A DNA stretch of 44,982 nt, from assembly GCF_050176255.1 (NCBI RefSeq), contig NZ_JBFXIE010000027.1; one strand, written 5' to 3'. Source of the DNA: JBFXIE01 sp050176255. GTDB lineage: Bacteria; Pseudomonadota; Gammaproteobacteria; Burkholderiales; Burkholderiaceae_C. Below the pieces are notes generated by a model. It had not been told where the DNA came from. It searched no databases and saw only the letters and a list, made by a program, of their open reading frames with translations. This document shows, piece after piece, positions 32,950 to 40,428 of the stretch. The translations under genes were made by a program, and so were the position numbers. Numbering within the stretch: position 1 is the first letter of the stretch; every line of letters starts with the position of its first letter.

Positions 32950-34602
32950 TCAGGCGGGCGCAGCCGCCTCCACCAGCCGCTGGGTGTAGGGGTGGCGCGG
33001 AGCGTCCAGCACCTGGAGCACGCTGCCGGCCTCCACCACCTCGCCGTCCTTCATCACGATGACCTCGTGCGCCATGGCGCGCACCACGGCCACGTCGTGG
33101 GTGATGAGCAGGTACGACAGCGCGCGCTCTTTCTGCAGGCGCTGCAGCAGGGCCAGCACCTGCTGCTGGATGGTCACGTCCAGCGCGCTGGTGGGCTCGT
33201 CCAGCACCAGCAGCTGGGGCTGCACGATCAGCGCGCGGGCAATGGCCAGACGCTGGCGCTGGCCACCCGAGAACTCATGCGGGTAGCGCGCCAGCAGGCC
33301 GGGGAACTGCGCGTCCGTCAGCCCCACTTCGGCCAGCATGGCGGCCACGCGGGCGCGGCGCTCGGGCGCGGGCAGCGCGGGCTCGTGCACGCGCAGGCCC
33401 TCGCCCACGATTTCCTCGACGGTCATGCGCGGCGACAGGGACGAGAACGGGTCTTGGAACACCACCTGCACCTGCCGGCGCAGCGCCTGGTTGTGCGCGG
33501 TGTTGCGCTGCGCGGGCTGCTGCCAGGGCTGGCCCGCCACCTGCAGCGTGCCGCGCGAAGGCAGCAGGCCCAGCAGCGCCTGGGCCAGGGTGGACTTGCC
33601 CGAACCGGATTCGCCCACCACGCCCAGCGTGCGCCCCGGGGCAATATCAAAGCCCGCGCCTTTCACCGCCACAAACTCGCCCTTGGCAAACCAGCCGCGC
33701 AGACCCGCAAGGGGCACGGGGTAGGCCACGGTCAGGTCGCGGGCCCGGGCGACGGGCGTGGCGCCCGCGGCGGGCGGGTGCTCTGTCACGTCGCGCTGCG
33801 GCGTGCTGCCAATCAGGCGGCGCGTGTAGGCATGCCGGGGCGCGCCAAAGACCTGCGCCACCGCGCCCTGCTCGACCAGCGTGCCCTGCTCCATCACGGC
33901 CACGCGGTCGGCAAAGCGGCGCACCAGCAGCAGGTCGTGCGTGATGAGCAGCACGGCCATGCCGGTCTGGCGCTGCAGGTCGGACAGCAGGCCCAGGATC
34001 TGGCCGCGCAGCGTGACGTCCAGCGCCGTGGTGGGCTCGTCGGCCAGCAGCAGTTGGGGCCGGCTGGCCAGCGCCATGGCGATCATGGCGCGCTGGCGCT
34101 GCCCGCCCGACAGCTGGTGCGGGTAGCTGGCCGCGCGCCGCGCCGGCTCGGGGATGCCGGTGCTTGCTAACATTTCGATAGCTGACTGCGCGCTTTGCGC
34201 CTTGGTTAGCTGCTGTTTCAGCATCAAAACCTCGGCCACCTGATCGCCGATGGTCATCAAGGGGTTGAGCGCCGTCATGGGCTCCTGGAACACCATGGCG
34301 ATGTCGCCGCCGCGCACGCCGCGCATCTCGCGCTCGGGCAGCTGCAGCAGGTCGCGCCCCTGCATCAGCGCGCGGCCCTGCAGCTGTGCGTCGCCCGCCA
34401 GGCGCAGCAGCGCCAGCGCCGTCACTGTCTTGCCCGAGCCCGATTCGCCCACCAGGGCGAGCTTTTCGCCCGGCGCGATGTCGAAGCTCACGCCATGCAC
34501 GACCTGCTTGGCGCCAAAGCGCACGCCCAGGTTGTGCACCTGCAGCAGCGGCGCGGGCAAGGGGGACAAAGGCGGCGTGGCGCGCATGGCAGGGTCGTTC
34601 AC
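32950..34602 (-). CDS. yejF: Peptide ABC transporter, fused double ATPase YejF
   Basis: A 550-residue protein with two nucleotide-binding domains. The first has Walker A GESGSGKTVTALAL, signature LSGGQRQRAMIAMALA and Walker B LLLADEPTTALD. The second has GESGSGKSTLAQAL, FSGGQRQRLAIARALI and LLVLDEPTSALD. E. coli YejF is 529 residues. It powers import of peptides (microcin C and other oligopeptides in E. coli) through YejB and YejE. The start is GTG at 34602, six bases after the yejE stop; ATG at 34587 is an alternative. A dispersed repeat (34173-34210) encodes part of the helical region of domain 1 (KAQSAQSAIEM). Confidence 0.94.
   Translation of the reverse strand: MNDPAMRATPPLSPLPAPLLQVHNLGVRFGAKQVVHGVSFDIAPGEKLALVGESGSGKTVTALALLRLAGDAQLQGRALMQGRDLLQLPEREMRGVRGGDIAMVFQEPMTALNPLMTIGDQVAEVLMLKQQLTKAQSAQSAIEMLASTGIPEPARRAASYPHQLSGGQRQRAMIAMALASRPQLLLADEPTTALDVTLRGQILGLLSDLQRQTGMAVLLITHDLLLVRRFADRVAVMEQGTLVEQGAVAQVFGAPRHAYTRRLIGSTPQRDVTEHPPAAGATPVARARDLTVAYPVPLAGLRGWFAKGEFVAVKGAGFDIAPGRTLGVVGESGSGKSTLAQALLGLLPSRGTLQVAGQPWQQPAQRNTAHNQALRRQVQVVFQDPFSSLSPRMTVEEIVGEGLRVHEPALPAPERRARVAAMLAEVGLTDAQFPGLLARYPHEFSGGQRQRLAIARALIVQPQLLVLDEPTSALDVTIQQQVLALLQRLQKERALSYLLITHDVAVVRAMAHEVIVMKDGEVVEAGSVLQVLDAPRHPYTQRLVEAAAPA
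34173..34210 (-). repeat. Dispersed repeat, copy H, inside yejF
   Basis: On the minus strand GCTAACCAAGGCGC, then AAAGCGCGCAGTCAGCTATC. It is a diverged but alignable copy read as codons for LTKAQSAQSAIE. The frame is intact. Confidence 0.5.
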
Positions 34603-34608
34603 GGGTTC

Positions 34609-35697
34609 TCATTTCTTGCGGGGATCCAGCGCATCGCGCAGCGCATCGCCCATGAAGGTGAGGAGCAGCAGCGTGGTGACGAGCACGGCAAAGGTGAAGA
34701 TGGAGATCCACCAGGCGTCGATGTTGTTCTTGCCCTGGCTCAGCAGCTCGCCCAGGCTGGGCGTGCCCGGCGGTACGCCCAGGCCCAGGAAGTCCAGCGA
34801 AGTCAGCGCCAAAATGGCCGCCCCCATGCGGAAAGGCAAAAACGTGACCACCGGCGTCATGCTGTTGGGCAGGATGTGGCGCCCGATGATCTGGCCGTTG
34901 GACACGCCCAGCGCCCGCGCCGCCTTCACGTAATCCAGCTGGCGGTTGCGCAGAAATTCGGCACGCACATAGTCGCTCAAGCCCATCCAGCCGAACAGCG
35001 AAAGCAGCACCAGCAGCAGCCCGATGCTGGGCGCAAACACCGCGCTGAAGATGATGAGCAGGTACAGCTCGGGCATCGAGCCCCAGATCTCGATAAAGCG
35101 CTGGAAGGCCAAATCAGTCTTGCCGCCAAAAAAACCCTGCACCGCCCCCGCCGCCACGCCCAGCGCCACGCCGACCGCCGTAAGCGCCAGGCCAAACAGC
35201 ACGCTGACGCGAAAGCCGTAAATCAGCTGCGCCAGCAGGTCGCGCCCGCGGTCGTCGGTGCCCAGCCAGTTGTCGCTGGAGGGGCCGGACGGGTTGGGCG
35301 ATTTGGCAAAGTAGTTCAGCGTGTCGGGGCCGTAGGGGTTGAGGGTGTACAGCGCCCAGTTGCCGCCGCTGGTGATGCGCTGGCGCACGAAGGGGTCCAG
35401 ATAGTCGGCGGGCGTCTGGAAGTCGCCGCCAAAGGTGGTCTCGGGGTAGTCGCGCAACATGGGAAAGTAGGTCTGCCCCTCGTAGCGCACCACCAGCGGG
35501 CGGTCGTTGCTGACCAGCTCGGCGCACAGGCTGATGGCGACCAGCGTGCAAAACACCACCAGGCTCCAGAAGCCCAGGCGATTGGCACGAAAGCGCCGCC
35601 AGGCGCGGCGGCCGGGCGAGACCGATGCCGCGGCGGAAGGGGCAGTCGCTTCAGGAACAATAGCTGCTGGCGCTTGCTGGACGGACGTTTGAGCCAT
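34609..35697 (-). CDS. yejE: Peptide ABC transporter permease YejE
   Basis: A 362-residue inner-membrane permease (E. coli 341). After about 35 extra N-terminal residues comes the first membrane segment (LGFWSLVVFCTLVAISLCAE). A periplasmic loop follows with DYLDPFVRQRITSGGNW. The C-terminal membrane part carries the EAA-type loop (DYVKAARALGVSNGQIIGRHILPN), which contacts YejF. The N-terminal residues 1-14 are encoded by a copy of the dispersed repeat, which begins at the start codon itself. The ATG lies three bases after the yejB stop. Confidence 0.94.
   Translation of the reverse strand: MAQTSVQQAPAAIVPEATAPSAAASVSPGRRAWRRFRANRLGFWSLVVFCTLVAISLCAELVSNDRPLVVRYEGQTYFPMLRDYPETTFGGDFQTPADYLDPFVRQRITSGGNWALYTLNPYGPDTLNYFAKSPNPSGPSSDNWLGTDDRGRDLLAQLIYGFRVSVLFGLALTAVGVALGVAAGAVQGFFGGKTDLAFQRFIEIWGSMPELYLLIIFSAVFAPSIGLLLVLLSLFGWMGLSDYVRAEFLRNRQLDYVKAARALGVSNGQIIGRHILPNSMTPVVTFLPFRMGAAILALTSLDFLGLGVPPGTPSLGELLSQGKNNIDAWWISIFTFAVLVTTLLLLTFMGDALRDALDPRKK
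35658..35695 (-). repeat. Dispersed repeat, copy F, forming the yejE N-terminus
   Basis: On the minus strand GGCTCAAACGTCCG, TCCAGC, then AAGCGCCAGCAGCTATTG. It starts two bases into the yejE start codon and encodes AQTSVQQAPAAIV. Confidence 0.6.
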
Positions 35698-35700
35698 ATT

Positions 35701-36741
35701 TCAATCAAACTTCACGCGCGGGTCCACCCACACGTAGCACAGATCGGAAATCAGCTTGGTCACCAGCCCGATCAGCGTGAACAGGTACAGCGTGCCCAGC
35801 ACCACCGGGTAGTCGCGGCGGATCACGCTCTCGTAACTGAGCAGCCCCAGGCCGTCGAGCGAGAACAGCGTCTCGATGAGCAGCGAGCCCGCAAAGAACG
35901 CGCCGATGAAGGCCGACGGAAAGCCGGTGATGATGGGAATCAGCGCATTGCGAAACACATGCTTGTAGAGCACCTGGCGCTCGGACAAGCCCTTGGCGCG
36001 CGCCGTCAGCACATATTGCTTGCGGATTTCTTCCAGAAAGGCGTTCTTGGTCAGCATGGCCGTCACGGCAAAGCTGCCAGCCACCATGGCGGTAACGGGC
36101 AGCGTGATGTGCCACAGATAGTCAACCACCTTGGCGCCCAGGCTCAGCTCGTCCCAATTGGCCGACGTGAGCCCGCGCAGCGGAAACCACTGCAACTGCC
36201 CGCCAAAAATGACCAGCAGCGCCACGCCTAGCACAAAGCCCGGAATCGCGTAGCCCACCAAAATGATCAGCGTGGTGACGAAGTCAAAGCGTGACCCCGC
36301 ACGCACCGCCTTGGCCACGCCCAGCGGCACGGCCACCAGGTAGCTGATGAAAAACGTCCACAACCCCAGGCTGATGGACACGGGCAGCTTTTCCTTGACC
36401 AGCTGCCACACGTCCTTGTTCTGGAAAAAACTGCGCCCCAGGTCAAAGCGCGCAAACTGGCCCAGCATCTGCACAAAGCGTTCATGCGCGGGCTTGTCAA
36501 AGCCGTAGAGCTGCTTGATCTGCTCCAGCCGTTTGGGGTCCACGCCTTGCGCACCGCGGTAGGCCATGCCGCCGCCCTCGCCGCCGCCTGCGCCCACGCC
36601 AGCCGCACCGGCCTTGGCTTCGGCCAGGTACTGCTCCACCGGGCCGCCGGGCACGAACTGGATCACCACGAAAGTCAGCAGCAGCACGCCCAGCAGTGTG
36701 GGCAGCATGAGCAGGATGCGTTTGAGGATGTAGGCAAACAT
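35701..36741 (-). CDS. yejB: Peptide ABC transporter permease YejB
   Basis: A 346-residue permease (E. coli 364) with the first membrane segment at the N-terminus (MFAYILKRILLMLPTLLGVL). A periplasmic region with a Gly-rich insert (AGAAGVGAGGGEGGG) follows, then the EAA loop QYVLTARAKGLSERQVLYKH. It forms the channel with YejE. Its ATG lies only 12 bases after the stop of the foreign gene at 36754-37530, and no ribosome binding site is visible in that gap. Translation may therefore depend on ribosomes finishing the passenger gene. Confidence 0.94.
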   Translation of the reverse strand: MFAYILKRILLMLPTLLGVLLLTFVVIQFVPGGPVEQYLAEAKAGAAGVGAGGGEGGGMAYRGAQGVDPKRLEQIKQLYGFDKPAHERFVQMLGQFARFDLGRSFFQNKDVWQLVKEKLPVSISLGLWTFFISYLVAVPLGVAKAVRAGSRFDFVTTLIILVGYAIPGFVLGVALLVIFGGQLQWFPLRGLTSANWDELSLGAKVVDYLWHITLPVTAMVAGSFAVTAMLTKNAFLEEIRKQYVLTARAKGLSERQVLYKHVFRNALIPIITGFPSAFIGAFFAGSLLIETLFSLDGLGLLSYESVIRRDYPVVLGTLYLFTLIGLVTKLISDLCYVWVDPRVKFD

Positions 36742-36753
36742 GGGACGACGTAA

Positions 36754-37530
36754 CTAGGATTGCGTCGAATGCGTGAAACCCGTTATCAGCGAAATATTCT
36801 GATCTGCATCTAATTCGATTTTTGAGACGTTACGTGAGAGCGGCCGACCTGGCGCACAGAATTTAATTGCATCGCGGCAATCTATTTTGGCACCATCGCC
36901 AACCTTCCGAGATGCCCGCCAAACCATCCTAAATTCGGCTTCCTTTTCATATGCAACATCTTTGACGAAGAACGATTCGTCAATTAATTCGTAATTTATT
37001 CGATCCGCCATCGCTTTCTGGTTGCCATAGAAAGCCTTGGTAATATCTTCATATTTTTTTGCATTCAACAACTCGGTGGAGTCTATTTCTAGGGATTTCG
37101 CCACCTTTTTGGAGATTTGTCGACCGCTTCGATATGAGCATGCACCTAACTTCCCCTCTAAAAATCCGGGTATAGCACGAGATACAGCATCCGCAAAACC
37201 TAGTACGTCAGTGACCACCAGATAATTATCAACACCAAACCGACTCATTAAATCATCTGACTCATTCACACTGCCACAGAGCATGAAGCTTGCCGCACCC
37301 ACACTTTGCACACCAGAATATGCAAACCCTTCGTTTTCCAAATGAAAATTACAAAAACCCTCTCGCTCATCCTTTCGAATGTCCTCACGTTTTTTGTACT
37401 TCCCATAACTACCCAACACAAGTAGACCTGTTTCAAAGAATTCTTCGATATGCTCAGTCTTCATGTATCGATAGACAGTAGGTACACGAAGAGCCCAAGG
37501 CCTGCCAAAGCCCAAATTAACGTTCATCAT
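36754..37530 (-). CDS. AT-rich passenger gene in the yej operon; unknown function
   Basis: A 258-residue protein not part of any yej system. It begins MMNVNLGFGRPWALRVPTVY. Then come YRYMKTEHIEEFFETGLLVL, KYKKREDIRKDEREGF and, near the end, YEKEAEFRMVWRAS. This layout (R-Y...F..G.L near the start, D..EG, E.E.R near the end) recalls DUF2971-like and AbiGi-like proteins, some linked to phage defence; I cannot confirm it. A sampled line (36961-37020) is 38% GC, against 73% in yejB (36601-36660). The ATG overlaps the yejA stop, with GAGGG nine bases upstream. There is no signal peptide or membrane segment. Likely horizontally acquired and co-transcribed with the transporter. The same frame stays open upstream inside yejA, but that part is a shadow. 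Confidence 0.75.
   Translation of the reverse strand: MMNVNLGFGRPWALRVPTVYRYMKTEHIEEFFETGLLVLGSYGKYKKREDIRKDEREGFCNFHLENEGFAYSGVQSVGAASFMLCGSVNESDDLMSRFGVDNYLVVTDVLGFADAVSRAIPGFLEGKLGACSYRSGRQISKKVAKSLEIDSTELLNAKKYEDITKAFYGNQKAMADRINYELIDESFFVKDVAYEKEAEFRMVWRASRKVGDGAKIDCRDAIKFCAPGRPLSRNVSKIELDADQNISLITGFTHSTQS
36759..36765. repeat. 7-bp direct repeat at the distal end of the passenger gene
   Basis: ATTGCGT on the plus strand (ACGCAAT on the minus), repeated exactly at 37529-37535. It reads TQ in the tail TQS-stop of the passenger, and the same bases read TQ at the end of yejA. Confidence 0.6.
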
Positions 37531-39374
37531 TGCGTTTCGCCCTCTAACAATTGTTTTTTCGCCCACCAAGTGTCCACCGCCCACATCTCGCCCGGTGAAT
37601 ACGGCGGCACCACCGCCGGCCGCGCCAGCCGCCAGGCGTTGTAGGCCATGCGGTGGGTGCCTGCGGACCATTGCGGAATCAGGTAGTGACTGTGCGCGAT
37701 GATGCGCTCCAGCGCATGGCAGGCGGGCAGCATCTGCTCTTGCGTCTTGGCCGACACCATGGCGCGGATCATGGCGTCCACGGCCGGGCTCTTCACGCCA
37801 GGAAAGTTGCCCGAGTCTTCCTGATCCGCCGCAGCGCTGCCGAACAGGTCGGCAAACTCCTGGCCGGGGTTGTTGGTGCCCTGGTAGGCGATGGTGGTGA
37901 TGTCGAAGTCGAACTTCTGCAGCCGCTGCTGGTACAGCGCAAAGTCCACAGCCCTGAACTTGAGCGTGATACCCAGCTTTTGCAGGTTGCGCTGCCACAT
38001 TGATAGCGTGCGCGCGCCGCCCTCACTGCTGTCCATGTATTCCAGCTCGAAGGTCTGGCCGCTGGCATTGCGCAGCACGCCGTCCTGCACCTGCCAGCCT
38101 GCCTGGCGCAGCAGGGCCTGCGCGCGGCGCAGGTTGTCGCGCAGCGTGGTGGCGCCGTCGGTGGTGGGCGGCTGGTACATGGGGCCGAAGACGGCGGCCG
38201 GCAGGTCTTTGCGCCAGGGCTCCAGCAGCGCGACTTCTTCGGGCGACGGCAGGCCGTGCGTCTCGCACAGGGTGTTGCCAAAAATGCCGCGCACGCGCTG
38301 GTAGGCGCCGTAGAACAGCTGACGGCTCATCCACTCGAAGTCAAACGCCAGGCCCAGCGCCTCGCGCACGCGGGCGTCCTGCAGCAGCGGGCGGCGGGTG
38401 TTGAGCACATAGCTCTGAAAGCCCGACGGCAGCTTGTGCGCAAACTCGCCCTTGACCAGCTCGCCCGTGTCAAACTTTTTGCCGTTCACGCGCCGCGCCC
38501 AGTCGCCCGCGCTGAAAAAGCGCATCAGGTCAAACTCGCCGGCCTTCAGCGCCTCCAGCCGGGCGGTGTTGTCTTTGTAGATCTTGACCAGCACGCGGTC
38601 AAAGTTGGCCGTGCCGCGGCGCACGGGCAAGTCGCGCGCCCAGTACTGCGGGTCGCGCACATAAGTAATGTCTTTACCGAAGTTGACCGGCCCGATCTTG
38701 TACGGCCCGCTGCCGATGGGAACGTCCATCACCACCTGGTCGAAGGGCTTGGGTTGGCCATCCTGGCCCACGCCCCAGTCGCGGCTGAACACGGGCAGTC
38801 CGCCCACGGTCAGCGGCAGCTCGCGGTTGGGCTTGTGAAAGCGGTAGCGCACCGTGCGGTCGTCCAGCACATCCACGCCCGCCACCTCGATCAGCATGGT
38901 CTTGTACGCGGGCGAGGTGTGGGGGCCCACCAGGGTGTCAAAGCTGTGCTTGACGTCGTGTGCCAGCACGGGCTTGCCGTTATGAAAGCGCGCCTCAGGC
39001 CGCAGGCGGAAGGTGGCCGACAGGCCATCAGGCGCCACAGTCACGTCCTCGGCCAGCAGGCCGTAGCCGGTGGCGGTCTCGGCCAGCGAGCCGGTGAGCA
39101 GCGTGTCGAACATCAGCGCGCTCAGGTAGGCCGGCGCACTGCCGCGGATGGTGAAGGGGTTGTATTTGTCGAATGTAGATGCGCGCTGGTTGCTGACCAG
39201 CCGCAGCTCGCCACCCTTGGGCGCATCGGGGTTCACGTAGGGCAGATGCGCAAAGTCTGCCGCCAGCGCGGGCTTGCCCCACATTGCATACGCATGCGCC
39301 GCCCACGCGTTGGTGCCCGCCAGGCAGCCGCCGGCCAGCCCGCCCATCAGTAAACAGATACGCCAAAACTGCAT
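37527..39374 (-). CDS. yejA: Peptide ABC transporter substrate-binding protein YejA
   Basis: A 615-residue periplasmic protein (E. coli 604). The signal peptide is MQFWRICLLMGGLAGGCLAG with cleavage near AWA/AHA. Cluster C binding-protein features follow: LPYVNPDAPKGGELRLVSNQ, ASTFDKYNPFTIRG and, further on, IPIGSGPYKIG-like VPIGSGPYKIGPVNFGKDIT. It captures peptides for YejBEF. The ATG at 39374 gives a proper signal peptide. The last residues (KKQLLEGETQ) use AT-rich codons unlike the rest, and the stop overlaps the start of the passenger gene, so the extreme C-terminus may have been altered when that gene arrived. Confidence 0.94.
   Translation of the reverse strand: MQFWRICLLMGGLAGGCLAGTNAWAAHAYAMWGKPALAADFAHLPYVNPDAPKGGELRLVSNQRASTFDKYNPFTIRGSAPAYLSALMFDTLLTGSLAETATGYGLLAEDVTVAPDGLSATFRLRPEARFHNGKPVLAHDVKHSFDTLVGPHTSPAYKTMLIEVAGVDVLDDRTVRYRFHKPNRELPLTVGGLPVFSRDWGVGQDGQPKPFDQVVMDVPIGSGPYKIGPVNFGKDITYVRDPQYWARDLPVRRGTANFDRVLVKIYKDNTARLEALKAGEFDLMRFFSAGDWARRVNGKKFDTGELVKGEFAHKLPSGFQSYVLNTRRPLLQDARVREALGLAFDFEWMSRQLFYGAYQRVRGIFGNTLCETHGLPSPEEVALLEPWRKDLPAAVFGPMYQPPTTDGATTLRDNLRRAQALLRQAGWQVQDGVLRNASGQTFELEYMDSSEGGARTLSMWQRNLQKLGITLKFRAVDFALYQQRLQKFDFDITTIAYQGTNNPGQEFADLFGSAAADQEDSGNFPGVKSPAVDAMIRAMVSAKTQEQMLPACHALERIIAHSHYLIPQWSAGTHRMAYNAWRLARPAVVPPYSPGEMWAVDTWWAKKQLLEGETQ
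37529..37535. repeat. 7-bp direct repeat at the proximal end of the passenger gene
   Basis: ATTGCGT, the partner of 36759-36765, at the yejA stop codon. The two copies are 770 bp apart and bracket the passenger gene, as a target-site duplication or a recombination junction would. Confidence 0.6.
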
Positions 39375-39478
39375 GCGACAATTCTGCACCACGCAAGCGG
39401 GCCGCAAGCCCCACCCCGCGCCACGCTTGCACATCCCCCCTTTCACTTTGCGCACATCGCGTTTTCAGGAGAACAACA

Positions 39479-40279
39479 ATGGGTTTTCTCGCCGGCAAAA
39501 AGCTGCTCATCACGGGCGTGCTGTCCAACCGCTCCATCGCCTACGGCATCGCCCGGGCCTGCCACCAACAAGGCGCCGAGCTGGCCTTCAGCTACGTGGG
39601 CGAGCGCTTCAAGGACCGCATTACCGAGTTTGCCGCCGAGTTCAACTCCACCCTGGTCTTTGACTGCGACGTGGGCGACGACGCGCAAATCGACAAGCTG
39701 TTTGCCGACATTGGCGCTGCCTGGGGCACGTTTGACGGCTTTGTGCACAGCATCGGCTTTGCACCGCGCGAGGCCATTGCCGGCAACTTCTTGGAAGGCC
39801 TGAGCCGCGAGTCCTTCAAGATTGCGCATGACATCAGCGCCTACAGCTTCCCCGCGATGGCCAAGGCCGCCCTGCCCTACTTGAACGACAAGTCGTCGCT
39901 GCTTACCCTGAGCTACCTGGGCGCGCTGCGCAGCATTCCTAACTACAACACCATGGGCCTGGCCAAGGCCAGCCTGGAGGCTTCCGTTCGCTACCTGGCC
40001 GAAGCCGTGGGCCGCACCGCGGACGGCCGCAGCATGCGCGCCAACGGCATCAGCGCTGGCCCCATCAAAACCCTGGCCGCCAGCGGCATCAAAGACTTCG
40101 GCAAGCTGCTGGGCCGCGTGGCCGACGCTGCCCCGCTGCGCCGCAACGTGACGATTGAAGACGTGGGCAACGTGGCCGCCTTCTTGCTGAGCGACCTGGC
40201 CAGCGGCGTGACGGCCGAGATCACCTACGTGGACGGCGGCTTCAGCCAGACAGCGGGCATCTCTGCCGATCAGGTCTGA
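39479..40279 (+). CDS. fabI: Enoyl-[acyl-carrier-protein] reductase (NADH)
   Basis: A 266-residue short-chain dehydrogenase-fold enzyme that completes each cycle of fatty acid elongation. It begins MGFLAGKKLLITGVLSNRSI, the FabI-type nucleotide motif. The active site is in SYLGALRSIPNYNTMGLAKA, with the Tyr-x6-Lys pair at about 156 and 163. The C-terminus has DVGNVAAFLLSDLASGVTAE and ends YVDGGFSQ plus a short tail. The ATG follows CAGGAGAACAACA. It diverges from yejA and is followed by an intrinsic terminator, so it is a single-gene unit. Confidence 0.97.
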   Translation: MGFLAGKKLLITGVLSNRSIAYGIARACHQQGAELAFSYVGERFKDRITEFAAEFNSTLVFDCDVGDDAQIDKLFADIGAAWGTFDGFVHSIGFAPREAIAGNFLEGLSRESFKIAHDISAYSFPAMAKAALPYLNDKSSLLTLSYLGALRSIPNYNTMGLAKASLEASVRYLAEAVGRTADGRSMRANGISAGPIKTLAASGIKDFGKLLGRVADAAPLRRNVTIEDVGNVAAFLLSDLASGVTAEITYVDGGFSQTAGISADQV

Positions 40280-40337
40280 GCCCTGGCGACCACGCTGTCA
40301 TGGTTTGATGGCGTTGGTGGCCCCCCCTTGATAAGAC

Positions 40338-40377
40338 AACCCCGCACGCGGCGACGCAGGCGGGGTTTTTTGTTTTT
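40338..40377 (+). terminator. Terminator after fabI
   Basis: AACCCCGC (40338-40345) pairs with GCGGGGTT (40360-40367), followed by TTTTTTGTTTTTT. Confidence 0.9.
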
Positions 40378-40428
40378 TGCCGCGCCCAATGCCTGACGCA
40401 GTACCGCCACAGCCACAGCCTTAAAGCC

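Noticed and set aside
37531..37998. Upstream extension of the passenger gene frame to 37998
   Set aside because: The extra part is a shadow of yejA with high GC, and the ATG at 37530 has a ribosome binding site and marks the change in composition.
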